From Candidatus Wallbacteria bacterium (lineage in GTDB: Bacteria; Muiribacteriota; UBA6191; JACPRK01), in contig JACQZN010000015.1 in the NCBI GenBank assembly GCA_016213845.1, forward strand, positions 99,117 to 163,116: a DNA stretch of 64,000 bases. Direction: 5' to 3'. The notes beneath the pieces were generated by a model. That model saw only the letters and a program-made list of their open reading frames with translations. It was not told the origin of the DNA and ran no database searches. The position numbers and the translations under genes were made by a program. Within the stretch, counting starts at the first letter, position 1. Every line of letters begins with the position of its first letter. Positions 25,073 to 37,428 of this stretch are shown here, in pieces.

Positions 25073-25735
25073 ATGCTGGTCAGGGATTTGATGAGCAAGA
25101 CCGTGATCGCGCTCTCCGAGAGCGATCCGCTGCCTCGCGCCATCGCACTGATGCGAGAAAATCGCATCCGCCGGTTGCCCGTCGTGAGGGACGGAAAGCT
25201 CGCGGGGATCGTCACCGACCGCGACCTCAGGGAGTACATGCCGTCGAAGGCGACGGACCTGGAGGCGCACGAGCTGCGCTACCTCATCGAGAAGACACCG
25301 GTCTCGGCCGTGATGAAGCGGCAAGTGCTGACCGTCCCGTCGGACACGACCATCGAGCAGGCCGCCGCCATCATGCGCAAGGAGAAGATCGGCGGCTTCC
25401 CGGTCGTCGACGACGGCCAGATGGTCGGCATCATCACGGAGAGCGACATCTTCGAGGCCATGGTCGAGCTGCTGGGCGCCCACGACCCCGGGGCCCGCTT
25501 CACGCTCGATCTGGGCGTCTCGGCGACGGCCCTGCGCGACGTCCTGGACGTCGTCAAGGAGTACTCGCCTCAAGTCATCTGTTCGGTCACGTACTCCAGC
25601 GAGGACCTGCCCAAGGCCCGGAACCTGGTGCTGAAAGTGAAGGTCGACCGCCACGAAAGCGAAGTGATGCGCAACCGCTTCGAACAGATGGGACTGACGA
25701 TCCTCGACTCTCGATTCGATGGGAGTGGCAAGTAG
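25073..25735 (+). CDS. CBS-pair and ACT domain protein (AcuB-like)
   Basis: 220 residues from ATG 25073 with AGGAGGAA upstream. Two CBS motifs: one opens VRDLMSKTVIALSESDPLPRA and holds NRIRRLPVV and VTDRDLRE; the second holds VSAVMKRQV, EKIGGFPVV and ITESDIFE. A C-terminal ACT-like domain follows (about residues 145-215). CBS pairs bind adenine nucleotides. This domain order is that of AcuB-like regulators, though the target is unknown here. Its TAG stop starts a heptad array. Confidence 0.88.
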   Translation: MLVRDLMSKTVIALSESDPLPRAIALMRENRIRRLPVVRDGKLAGIVTDRDLREYMPSKATDLEAHELRYLIEKTPVSAVMKRQVLTVPSDTTIEQAAAIMRKEKIGGFPVVDDGQMVGIITESDIFEAMVELLGAHDPGARFTLDLGVSATALRDVLDVVKEYSPQVICSVTYSSEDLPKARNLVLKVKVDRHESEVMRNRFEQMGLTILDSRFDGSGK

Positions 25736-25882
25736 TCAGTAGCCAGTAGCCAGTAGTCAGTAGTCAGTAGTCAGTAGGGTACGCACGGGGGGGGGCGAGC
25801 CGCCGGACCGGCGAACACCCTGTGACAGGGGGCTACTGTCCTCGCTTCTCAGTTCTCAATTCTCGATTCTCGATTCTCTCTC
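25732..25882. repeat. Two period-7 arrays (TAGTCAG and TTCTCGA families)
   Basis: 25732-25778 repeats TAGTCAG/TAGCCAG heptads, the first TAG being the stop of the CBS gene. 25844-25882 repeats GATTCTC-like heptads. Together with the sigma-54 promoter at 25891 they occupy the 390-bp gap before the barrel gene. Confidence 0.88.
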
Positions 25883-25890
25883 CTCCCTCA

Positions 25891-25905
25891 TGGCACACGC
25901 CTTGC
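25891..25905 (+). promoter_or_regulatory. sigma-54 promoter of the barrel/14-heme cytochrome unit
   Basis: TGGCACACGCCTTGC, exact GG-N10-GC, one mismatch; one of the best matches in the window. The transcript would start near 25917, leaving a leader of about 209 nt before ATG 26126. Confidence 0.8.
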
Positions 25906-26125
25906 GGCTCGAGGCTGCCCATCGTCCGGCCCCCGTTCCTACGGTGACGGACCTCCTGGGGGGAGCCGGATGGTGGGCTTTGCTCATTCCAGCCAAGCGC
26001 TGTAAGTGAGGAATGCAGGGCTCGACCCGGCCGGGTTTCGGACAAATGACGCGAGATTGCGCTTGTATTTCGTATGCCAAAGTGTTAGAAACCCAGGCCG
26101 TGTTCCTAGGCGCGTGGGGTCGGAG

Positions 26126-27631
26126 ATGATGAGAGAAGCAACTCGATACTGGGCGGCCAGCTGTTTACTGACGGTCGCACTCTGGCTCGGCTCGCCCATC
26201 TGTGTCGCTCTGGGCGAGGAGTCCGCCGCTGCGGCAGCTCCGTCTACTGCTTCGCAGGCAGCCTCGGAGCTTTCCACGGCCTCCACGGAACCGGCCACGT
26301 CCGCAACGTCGACCGAGACATCGACAGGCGCCGCCAGCGTCAGTCCTGCCACCTATTCGACCGAGCCCACCGAGGTCCACGGCTGGACCCAGACGCGTTT
26401 CCGCGGACGCAGCGGCCTGGGACGAGGCAACGCCGATTATCTTTACCAGTATGTGAGTCTGTCCGTTGGCGACGAGCGCCAGCAGGTCAGCGGCGAGCTC
26501 TTCTTCCGAGGCACCAAGTCCGCCGATCGCCAGCGCGCCGCGGGCGACCCGCTGCGTTTCATCGACGACACTTTCCAGGACCCGTTCGGCCGTCTCTACT
26601 ACGGCCACGTGGACGTCCGGGACGTCGGCTTCGTCGACAAGCTGCGGGTCGGCCGGCAGACGATCCAGGAAGTGCCCGGCATCTACTTTGACGGAGTGCG
26701 TGTCGAGGAAGAGGTCGGCTCCCGCACCCGGATGTCAGTCTATGGTGGAAACACGGTCCACTTGTACGAGGACCGGCAGGACGGAGACTGGGTCCTGGGG
26801 TTGGGGGCGGAGCACTCGGCGACCGACAAGTTGAAGCTGCGCTTCGACCTGGCCCGGATTCGCGATCGCTACCAGCCGTTTGGCCAGCTTGTTCCGGCGG
26901 GCCCCGCAGCGCGCGTGGAGCTCGACACGATGGCGGCGCTCTCGGCGTTCTACAACCTGAACACGCACGTCGACATCGACGCCCGCGCTCTCCGCATCGA
27001 CGATCAATTCCGATCTCTGTCGATGGCGGGCAATTTCCGCTACCCCGAACAGCAGCTCTACTTCACCATCGCCGCCGAGCGTCAGCCCAGCGCCTTCTTC
27101 GGGCAGGCCACCGAGGTGGCCTCGTTCTTCGACGTGATGGGCGCCTACGCGGGCTACACGCAGCTTTCGCTCTCCGGCAGCAAGACCCTCCTCGAAGGCG
27201 AGCTGGACCTCAACTTCGGCTACACGAATCGCGATTCGGACAGCGGCGCGCTTGGCGCGCTCTTCAACCAGGACTACGACCGCTGGTACGCGGGCTTTTT
27301 CGCACCCGGAATCTTCGGGAACCCGCGCCTGTCGCTGGCCGTCAACTACGACCGTTACCTGGCGCAGACGAGCGAGTTCGGCACCCTGGGCGGCGAGTTG
27401 GGATGGATGGCCGGCCGCCGGTTGAAGTTCTCGGCCGGCTCCAGCTACTCCCTCTACGAGTTCGAGCCGTTGACGGGTCTACTGCGCGACAACGTGCGCG
27501 AGTACTACTTGACCTGCGACTGGAAAAATCCGGAGCGTGACTGGGGCATTCGCTCCCGGTTCGTGGCCGAGCCCTTCCAGGACGGAGGACAGTTCCGCAC
27601 GCTGGAGCTGTCGGTGAAGCACGACTTCTGA
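26126..27631 (+). CDS. Outer-membrane beta-barrel protein, possible porin of a porin-cytochrome conduit
   Basis: 501 residues with a signal peptide (hydrophobic to about residue 31), then an Ala/Ser/Thr-rich linker to about residue 80, then a long region of alternating strands ending in KHDF (C-terminal Phe). Strand-like stretches such as LYYGHVDVRDVGFVDKLRVG and FYNLNTHVDIDARALRI are typical of large barrels. I recognise no named family with certainty. Thirteen bases separate it from a 14-heme cytochrome. Barrel plus multiheme cytochrome is the arrangement of conduits that move electrons across the outer membrane, but a cell-surface cytochrome is not seen here. Confidence 0.75.
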   Translation: MMREATRYWAASCLLTVALWLGSPICVALGEESAAAAAPSTASQAASELSTASTEPATSATSTETSTGAASVSPATYSTEPTEVHGWTQTRFRGRSGLGRGNADYLYQYVSLSVGDERQQVSGELFFRGTKSADRQRAAGDPLRFIDDTFQDPFGRLYYGHVDVRDVGFVDKLRVGRQTIQEVPGIYFDGVRVEEEVGSRTRMSVYGGNTVHLYEDRQDGDWVLGLGAEHSATDKLKLRFDLARIRDRYQPFGQLVPAGPAARVELDTMAALSAFYNLNTHVDIDARALRIDDQFRSLSMAGNFRYPEQQLYFTIAAERQPSAFFGQATEVASFFDVMGAYAGYTQLSLSGSKTLLEGELDLNFGYTNRDSDSGALGALFNQDYDRWYAGFFAPGIFGNPRLSLAVNYDRYLAQTSEFGTLGGELGWMAGRRLKFSAGSSYSLYEFEPLTGLLRDNVREYYLTCDWKNPERDWGIRSRFVAEPFQDGGQFRTLELSVKHDF

Positions 27632-27644
27632 GAGCCAGACGCAG

Positions 27645-28862
27645 ATGAAACTCGAAACGCTCCCCATCCGCACCGCCGGCGCCAGGCTTCTCGGGTTGAC
27701 GCTCCTGGCCACGCTCTCTTTGCCCCTGGCGACTCTTTCGCTCGCTCAAGGCGACGATGCCGCTGCCAGCGCCGCCACTTCGGCAGCCTCGACGGCAGCC
27801 GCAGATTCGGCGGCGAGCTCGGAAGCCACGACCGCAGCGCCCGGCATGCCTTCCAAGATCGTCTCGGCGGGTCCCATCCACAAGGCAACCGAGGCCGTCC
27901 CCGGGGTGTTCGGATTCAGCCACAAGGCCCACCTGGAGCGGGGTTCCAGCTGCACCGACTGCCATGACGCCACCCAGGAGCGCGCGCAGCGGATGCCGAA
28001 AATGGAGAACTGCACCAGCTGTCACGACGCAGACAAGAGCAAGCCCATCGAGAAGGAGTGCTACACCTGCCACACCGTCAGCGGTGGCAAGCCGGTGGCG
28101 CCGAAATGGACCGTCCCGCCCGAGTTGAAGGGCGTGCGCTTCAACCATCAGAAGCACACGGTGGACGCCAAGCTCGACTGCAAGGTCTGCCACAAGGGCA
28201 TCGAGGATAGCGAGCGGTTGACGCCCGAAATCCTTCCGAAGATGCAGCTCTGCATCGACTGCCACCACCAGCGAGGGGCCGCAGCGGTCAGCTGCGCCAA
28301 GTGTCACACGGGGGACCTGAAGCGCATCCGGCCGGCATCGCATTCCCAGGGAAACTGGACCAAACTCCACGGACAGGAAGTCCGCAGAGGACATGCCCGT
28401 CCCATGAAGCAGGAGTGCTCGTTCTGCCATCAGCAGTCGTTCTGTGTGAGCTGCCACCAGGACCAGGCGCCGGCCAACCACACCAATGAGTTCCGGCTCC
28501 GTGGCCACGGTCTGATGGCCGGGATCGACCGGGACAAGTGCCTCGCCTGTCACAGGCAGGACGCCTGTGTCCGGTGTCACCAGACGACGCCGCCCTCGAC
28601 GGGCCCCAACGCCCATCGCACTGGATTCGGCTTCCCGTCGAACCGCCACTGCTCGAGCTGCCATCTGACGCGTAACACGTGCAGTGTCTGCCACAAGGCG
28701 CAGACAAGTCACCAGGCGGCTCCCCCGGCCCCCGGAACGGTCCCGCAGCATGCGGCCTCGTTCCCAGCGCCGGTGAATTGCCGCGATTGCCACAGGCCTG
28801 GGCGAGGTCTCTCGCACCCGGATCCCGGCTTCGACTGCACGGGCTGCCATCGCCGCCCCTGA
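27645..28862 (+). CDS. 14-heme periplasmic cytochrome c
   Basis: 405 residues with a signal peptide (to about AQGD, residue 35), an Ala/Ser-rich linker like that of the preceding barrel, and 14 CxxCH motifs from CTDCH to CTGCH. 'FSHKAHLERGSSCTDCH' and 'FNHQKHTVDAKLDCKVCH' are cytochrome c7/c3-like units with paired histidines. No membrane anchor is seen. Its place after the barrel suggests it sits in or against it, like MtrA in MtrAB, though heme number differs (10 in MtrA). Confidence 0.88.
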   Translation: MKLETLPIRTAGARLLGLTLLATLSLPLATLSLAQGDDAAASAATSAASTAAADSAASSEATTAAPGMPSKIVSAGPIHKATEAVPGVFGFSHKAHLERGSSCTDCHDATQERAQRMPKMENCTSCHDADKSKPIEKECYTCHTVSGGKPVAPKWTVPPELKGVRFNHQKHTVDAKLDCKVCHKGIEDSERLTPEILPKMQLCIDCHHQRGAAAVSCAKCHTGDLKRIRPASHSQGNWTKLHGQEVRRGHARPMKQECSFCHQQSFCVSCHQDQAPANHTNEFRLRGHGLMAGIDRDKCLACHRQDACVRCHQTTPPSTGPNAHRTGFGFPSNRHCSSCHLTRNTCSVCHKAQTSHQAAPPAPGTVPQHAASFPAPVNCRDCHRPGRGLSHPDPGFDCTGCHRRP

Positions 28863-29000
28863 TCGGGCCCGCAATTTGCGGAGCCTTCGCCGAACGGACC
28901 GGCCAGGGCTGCGGTCCCTACGACGACGCGCCTGATTCCGCGGCCCTCGCCGGACCCCGCCATTCGGGTTCGGTCGAGTGCGGCTGGAGGCTGCGCAGTC

Positions 29001-32615
<3,615 letters not shown>

Positions 32616-32644
32616 CGCGCCACGTGCCGCCGACCGGAGGAACC

Positions 32645-33652
32645 ATGATCGATCTCAGCACGACCTACATGGGCCTGAAGCTGCGCACCCCGCTGGTCCC
32701 TTCGGCCTCTCCGCTCACGGAGGACCTGGACAACATCCGGCTGATGGAGGACTGCGGGGCGGCCGCGGTCGTCCTGCCCTCGCTCTTCGAGGAGCAGATC
32801 GAGGCCGAGAGTCTCGCCCTGACTCACCACCTCGAGGAGGGCACCCACAGCTTCACCGAGGCGCAGACCTTCTTCCCAAGTCCGAAGGAGTTCATGCTGA
32901 CCCCGGACGCCTACCTGGATCACATCCGCAAGGCGCGCGAGGCGGTCGACATTCCCATCATCGCCAGCCTCAACGGAATCACCTCGGGGGGCTGGACGGA
33001 GTACGCGCGCTACATCGAGGACGCCGGCGCCCACGCGCTGGAGCTCAACGTCTACTACATACCGACGGATCTCACCCGCACGGGCAACCAGGTCGACCAG
33101 ACCTACGTCGACATCCTGAGCGCTGTGAAGGCGGCCGTGAAGATCCCAGTCGCAATGAAGCTCTCCCCCTACTTCAGCAACCTCGCCGACGTGGCCCGCC
33201 AGTTCTCCGAGGCAGGCGCCTCGGCGCTGGTGCTGTTCAACCGCTTCTACCAGCCGGACATCGACCTGGAGTCGCTGGAGGTCCGCCCCAGCGTCATCCC
33301 CAGCTCGCCGCAGGCCTTGCGCCTGCCGATGCGCTGGATAGCCATCCTGAGTGGCCGACTGCCGCTGGACTTTGCGGCGACAAGCGGCATCCACCAGGCC
33401 CACGACGTGCTGAAGATGGTCATGGCCGGCGCCTGCGTGACCCAGCTCTGTTCGACGCTCCTGATGAATGGCATCTCCCACATCCGGGACATCGAGCGCG
33501 GCCTTCGCCTCTGGATGGACGACCACGAGTACGGCTCGCTCACCCAGATGCGAGGCAGCATGAGCCAGCTGAAGTGTCCCGATCCGTCAGCCTTCGAGCG
33601 CGCGCAGTACGTGCGAACGCTGAAGAGCGTGAACCTCTTCAAGAGGCGGTAG
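32645..33652 (+). CDS. Dihydroorotate dehydrogenase-like FMN protein
   Basis: 335 residues, TIM-barrel flavoprotein. MIDLSTTYMGLKLRTPLVPSASPLT and IPVAMKLSPYFSN are typical of the DHOD-like group often found beside pyruvate:ferredoxin oxidoreductase; the group's substrate is not settled, and true pyrimidine synthesis is not implied. GGAGGAACC ribosome site, 29 bp after nifJ, so the two are probably co-transcribed. Confidence 0.88.
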   Translation: MIDLSTTYMGLKLRTPLVPSASPLTEDLDNIRLMEDCGAAAVVLPSLFEEQIEAESLALTHHLEEGTHSFTEAQTFFPSPKEFMLTPDAYLDHIRKAREAVDIPIIASLNGITSGGWTEYARYIEDAGAHALELNVYYIPTDLTRTGNQVDQTYVDILSAVKAAVKIPVAMKLSPYFSNLADVARQFSEAGASALVLFNRFYQPDIDLESLEVRPSVIPSSPQALRLPMRWIAILSGRLPLDFAATSGIHQAHDVLKMVMAGACVTQLCSTLLMNGISHIRDIERGLRLWMDDHEYGSLTQMRGSMSQLKCPDPSAFERAQYVRTLKSVNLFKRR

Positions 33653-33836
33653 GCCAGAGGCTTCAGCCTGGATGGAACGGCCCGCCGCGCGGTGTACTGT
33701 CGCGGGGGGGGCGCCCTCCAGTCCCTGCTTCGCCATGGACGGATCTTCCTCGATGCGGCTCAAGGGACAGTCCGTTGTTGTATTCTAGGTTCCGGCGCCT
33801 GGCGCCTTGGGCGTAGACTTACAGGAGCGTGATTCG

Positions 33837-34490
33837 ATGGGCTCTCGGCAACTGCGCATTCTCGGACTGGGTCTGATGATGGCGTCTGCTCTGGTCGGGC
33901 AAGCCTTCGCGGAGAGGCTGCTGCTGGTCAACGGGCTCGAGGTGAAGGGGTACATCACCGGCAACGAGAATGGGCACTACCTGGTGCAGATTGGCAAGTA
34001 CACGAAGCGAGTGCCCGAATCGCAAGTGAAGAGCATCGTGGACGACGCGGCGACCGCGCCGGCGCCGTCCGGAGTAGCGGCGCCCGCGCCGTCGGCGGCA
34101 GCGGGGGGGGCCATCGACATCGCCAAGCTGCTTGGTGGGGCGGGGGGCGGCGGGCAAATGGGGGGCGGCATCGATCTCTCCGCGTTGCTGGGCGGCGCGG
34201 GCGGCGGAGGCGGGGGGCTGGACGTGTCCAAGATCCTCGGTGGCGGTGGAGGCGGGGCGATGGACCTGTCGGGATTGCTCGGCGGCGGTGGCGGCGGAAA
34301 CATCATGGCGATGGCCGAGAAGATGAAGGACCCGGCGTTCCAGCAGCAGTTCCTGGCGCAGATCGAGGAACGCAACAGGAGCGGCGGCAACCCGGGCGCC
34401 GCGACGCCGTACATCAACATGTTGAAGGGTCTGTTCGCGCAGCTGAACTCGGCACCGAAGACCGCGCCGGCGAAGCCTCCCGGCCACTGA
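33837..34490 (+). CDS. Exported glycine-rich repeat protein
   Basis: 217 residues from ATG 33837 with AGGAG upstream. A signal peptide ends near QAFAE. A short beta domain follows (LLLVNGLEVKGYITGNENGHYLVQIG). Then four tandem units of the form I/L-D-I/L-S-x-L-L-G-G-x-G-G-G-G occupy about residues 88-155, followed by a charged helical tail. No family recognised. The units look able to self-assemble or to form a flexible spacer. Confidence 0.75.
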   Translation: MGSRQLRILGLGLMMASALVGQAFAERLLLVNGLEVKGYITGNENGHYLVQIGKYTKRVPESQVKSIVDDAATAPAPSGVAAPAPSAAAGGAIDIAKLLGGAGGGGQMGGGIDLSALLGGAGGGGGGLDVSKILGGGGGGAMDLSGLLGGGGGGNIMAMAEKMKDPAFQQQFLAQIEERNRSGGNPGAATPYINMLKGLFAQLNSAPKTAPAKPPGH

Positions 34491-34527
34491 GCCGCATGCG
34501 CGCTGCCCGGTCTGACCCGATGCGCCG

Positions 34528-35880
34528 ATGGCTCCCGTGACGGAGCCCGGGGGCATCGGGCCGGCGGGTCGCTGGCCCTGGGTGGCTGTGCTGGCGCCTA
34601 TCCTGGCGCTGGTATGGCTCGTCGACGCCTATTCGGTGAACGCGCCGTGGCAGGACGACTGGGAGCTGGCGCCGCTCTTGGAGAAGCAGGCCGAGGGGAG
34701 GCTCGGCTGGTCGGACCTCTACGCGCAGCATAACGAGCATCGCATTCTCTTTCCCCGCCTTGCGATGCTGACCCTGGCTGGCTGGACTCGATGGAATCTG
34801 CGCTCCCAGGTCTGGCTCGGACTGACGATCGCCGTCGCCGGGTTTGCTGTCATCCTGTGGTTGCTCGCCAGGACACGAGAGCTGACGTTGCCCGAGCTCC
34901 GGCCTTGGCTGCCGGTCGCCGTTGCCTGGACGTGGTTCTCGGCAGCACAGTATGAGAACTGGCTCTGGGGCTGGCAGCTACAGTGGTTCCTCTGCCGGCT
35001 GGCGTTGTTGGTAACGATCGGCGCTCTGGTGTCGCCCGGCCCCGAGGCTGGCGCGCATCCCCGAGTGCGGTTCGGGATCGCGGCTTTGGCCGCGGCGATC
35101 GGGAGCTTCTCCTTCGGAAGCGGGCTGCTCATCTGGGTTGCGGGGGCCATCTCCCTGCTCGCGTCCTCGCAACTGAGAGGATGGCTCGGCTACTGGGTCG
35201 CGACCGGTGGAGCCACCTGGGCTGTCTACTTCGCCGGCTACGTCGCCGCCCCGGGGCGCGCTCCCTGGGCAACAGCGCTGGAGCGGCCCGGGGAGCTGTT
35301 CCTCTACGAGCTGGCCTGCCTGGGAAGCAACTTCTCGATGAAGGTTGGCCTTGCGGCGGCGGCCGGCGGAGCGGTCGTGGCGATCGCGGCGCTCGCCTTG
35401 GTGCGGCTCTGGCGGTGCGACCGCAGGAGGCTTGCGCTGGCCGCTCCGTGGGTGGCGCTCCTCGTCTTTGCGCTGCTCGAGGGTGGCGTCGTCGCAGCGT
35501 CGCGGCTCGGGTTCGGGCTGGCCAGCGCCACGTCCAGTCGCTACGCCTCGATCTCGGCGCTCTTCACGGTGGCAGCCGTCGTGCTGGCGACGGTCGCGCT
35601 CTCCGCGGAGTCAACGGAGCAACCGGGTCCTGAGCGCCGCCGGGGGATGGCGTTCGGCGCCCTTCTGGCTCTGCTCGCGGCAGGGCTGGCCAGCGGGTAT
35701 GCCTCGGGCATCGGCGAGATGACCCAGCACAAGCGGCGGCTCATGGAGGCCGTCATCTGCCTCTCGAACTTCGAGGCCGCTTCCGACGCGCAGCTCGGGA
35801 GGTTCTACCCCGACGTCCCGAAGGTCCGGCGGCTTGCTCATTTTCTCCGGCGCGCCGGATTGGGAGGGCTGGGGCGCTAG
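34528..35880 (+). CDS. Polytopic membrane protein of unknown function
   Basis: 450 residues with about 10-11 hydrophobic segments. The first extracytoplasmic loop holds NAPWQDDWELAPLL and HNEHRILFPRL; an acidic loop after TM1 is reminiscent of GT-C-type glycosyltransferases, but no catalytic motif can be confirmed. Start ATG 34528. It ends overlapping the convergent acyltransferase by 4 bp. Confidence 0.75.
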   Translation: MAPVTEPGGIGPAGRWPWVAVLAPILALVWLVDAYSVNAPWQDDWELAPLLEKQAEGRLGWSDLYAQHNEHRILFPRLAMLTLAGWTRWNLRSQVWLGLTIAVAGFAVILWLLARTRELTLPELRPWLPVAVAWTWFSAAQYENWLWGWQLQWFLCRLALLVTIGALVSPGPEAGAHPRVRFGIAALAAAIGSFSFGSGLLIWVAGAISLLASSQLRGWLGYWVATGGATWAVYFAGYVAAPGRAPWATALERPGELFLYELACLGSNFSMKVGLAAAAGGAVVAIAALALVRLWRCDRRRLALAAPWVALLVFALLEGGVVAASRLGFGLASATSSRYASISALFTVAAVVLATVALSAESTEQPGPERRRGMAFGALLALLAAGLASGYASGIGEMTQHKRRLMEAVICLSNFEAASDAQLGRFYPDVPKVRRLAHFLRRAGLGGLGR

Positions 35881-36785
35881 GACCAGAAGACGCCCGTGCG
35901 CGCGGCGACCAGCTTCTGCACCTCGCGCTGGATTCGAGTGCGGACCAGCTCGCCCAGCGCTTGCACGGTCGTGTAGTCGTGGGAGCGGGAGCGCGCGGCT
36001 TCCTTCAAGTGCAGCGGCTTGCCGAAATGGATGCGGAACTTGGTCGGCAGCGGCAGCGCGCCCAGCAGCCCGAGCCAGGGGAAGAGCGGCGTCAGAGGAA
36101 AGTACGGCAGCCCCAGCAGCCGGGCGATCGGTTGCGCGTGCGCCAGGACCGGATAGGTCTCCTCGCCGCCGACGACCGCCGTGGGGACGATCGGCGCTTG
36201 CGTCTCCAGCGCGACCTCGGCGAAGCCGCCGCGCCCGAATCGCACCAGCTTGTAGCGGTCCCGGTAGAGCTTGGCCGTGCCCTTGGCTCCTTCGGGAAAG
36301 ACCCCCACCAGCTGGTCGGCTTCCAGGAGCTTGCGCGCGTTCTCACGGCACGCGAGCACGAACCCGAGCTTCGGGATCAGCTCGGCGGCGAACGGCGTGG
36401 CGCAGAGCCACTTCAGCACCAGGTACCGGACGTGGCGGTGCGCCGGGTGGTGCTTGCGGATGGCCTGCAGGATCATCGGCGCGTCGAACGGGATCGCTCC
36501 GGAGTGGTTGGCCACGATCAGAGCCCGGCCGCTCGACGGCACGTTCTCCAGCCCGCTCACTTCGACACGGAACCAGCGCGAGTAGAGGAACTCCAGCAGC
36601 GGTTCCAGGGTGCTCTCGAAGAACTCGCGGTCGAGGCCGAAGTCGTCCACGGGTGCCGGGTGGCCAAGCGCGCGGAGCCGTCCGCGCGCGCCCCCCCGAG
36701 GACGGGTAGCTCGGGCCTTGGATGCGGTCATCCCCGGCATTCTACCCGACCGGGCTGGGGAGGAGTCGCCCGACGGGGTGCTCAC
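35877..36785 (-). CDS. Lysophospholipid (PlsC-like) acyltransferase
   Basis: 302 residues. The acyltransferase motifs are NHSGAIPFD (block I, NHx4-5D) and VFPEGAKGTAKL (block III FPEG). VVGGEETYPV and KFRIHFGKPL are typical later blocks. Transfers an acyl chain to a lipid acceptor, probably at the inner membrane. GTG start overlaps the receiver-domain gene's stop by 4 nt (GTGA). Confidence 0.85.
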   Translation of the reverse strand: MSTPSGDSSPARSGRMPGMTASKARATRPRGGARGRLRALGHPAPVDDFGLDREFFESTLEPLLEFLYSRWFRVEVSGLENVPSSGRALIVANHSGAIPFDAPMILQAIRKHHPAHRHVRYLVLKWLCATPFAAELIPKLGFVLACRENARKLLEADQLVGVFPEGAKGTAKLYRDRYKLVRFGRGGFAEVALETQAPIVPTAVVGGEETYPVLAHAQPIARLLGLPYFPLTPLFPWLGLLGALPLPTKFRIHFGKPLHLKEAARSRSHDYTTVQALGELVRTRIQREVQKLVAARTGVFWS

Positions 36786-37159
36786 ACGCTGACGGCGTTG
36801 CGCAGCTCTCGCCGCAGCCGCGCCGGATCGAAAGGCTTCAGCAAGTAGTGCGAGGCGCCCGACTTGAAGGCCTGCACGACCAACGAGATGTCGTCGCGGG
36901 CGGTCAGGACCACGATCGGAATGTCCTTGGTCTCCGAATTGCCCTTGAGCAGCCGGCAGAACTCGAGCCCGTCCATCCCGGGCATCATCAGATCGAGGAG
37001 GATGACGTCCGGAAACTGGGACTCGGCGATTCGCAGCCCCTCTTCGCCGGAAGCCGCAGTGATGACCTCGAAATCCCGGTCGTACTGGATCACGTCCTGG
37101 AGGGTGTCGAGCAGACGACGCTCGTCGTCGACCACCAGGACCCGGTAGGTGCCAAGCAC
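36782..37159 (-). CDS. Single-domain response regulator (CheY-like)
   Basis: A receiver domain only: VLVVDDERR acidic pocket, phospho-Asp in VILLDLMMPGMDG, conserved T in VVLTARDD and K in YLLKPFD. Start GTG 37159 has a GAGGAA site; a TTG at 37300 would add 47 unconserved residues. No output domain, so it acts through a partner. Coupled to the acyltransferase gene. Confidence 0.85.
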   Translation of the reverse strand: MLGTYRVLVVDDERRLLDTLQDVIQYDRDFEVITAASGEEGLRIAESQFPDVILLDLMMPGMDGLEFCRLLKGNSETKDIPIVVLTARDDISLVVQAFKSGASHYLLKPFDPARLRRELRNAVSV

Positions 37160-37428
37160 GCGTTCCTCAGAGGAATTTTCGTGCCAGATCGAAGGCGTAG
37201 GACCGCCGGCGGAGGAGTCCTCCTCGATGGCCGCGATCACGTCCCCGGCGTGCCTTCCCTTGGGCGCGGCGGGCCTAAGTGGTACTGCATCCTGGAACAA
37301 TTGCCTCGTCCTCTCCCCTGTACACCCTGATTGGTTTTCAAGGCGCTCTCCTGTGAGTCTATCCTACTGGCGTCCTTCGAGCCAAGAAGATCCGCTCGGT
37401 AGGCGTGTGATCGAGTAGAATCGGGGAC

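Noticed and set aside
32645..33652. Calling the gene pyrD
   Set aside because: The protein belongs to the DHOD-like group found beside nifJ, whose substrate is unsettled; carAB is 9 kb away and not linked.
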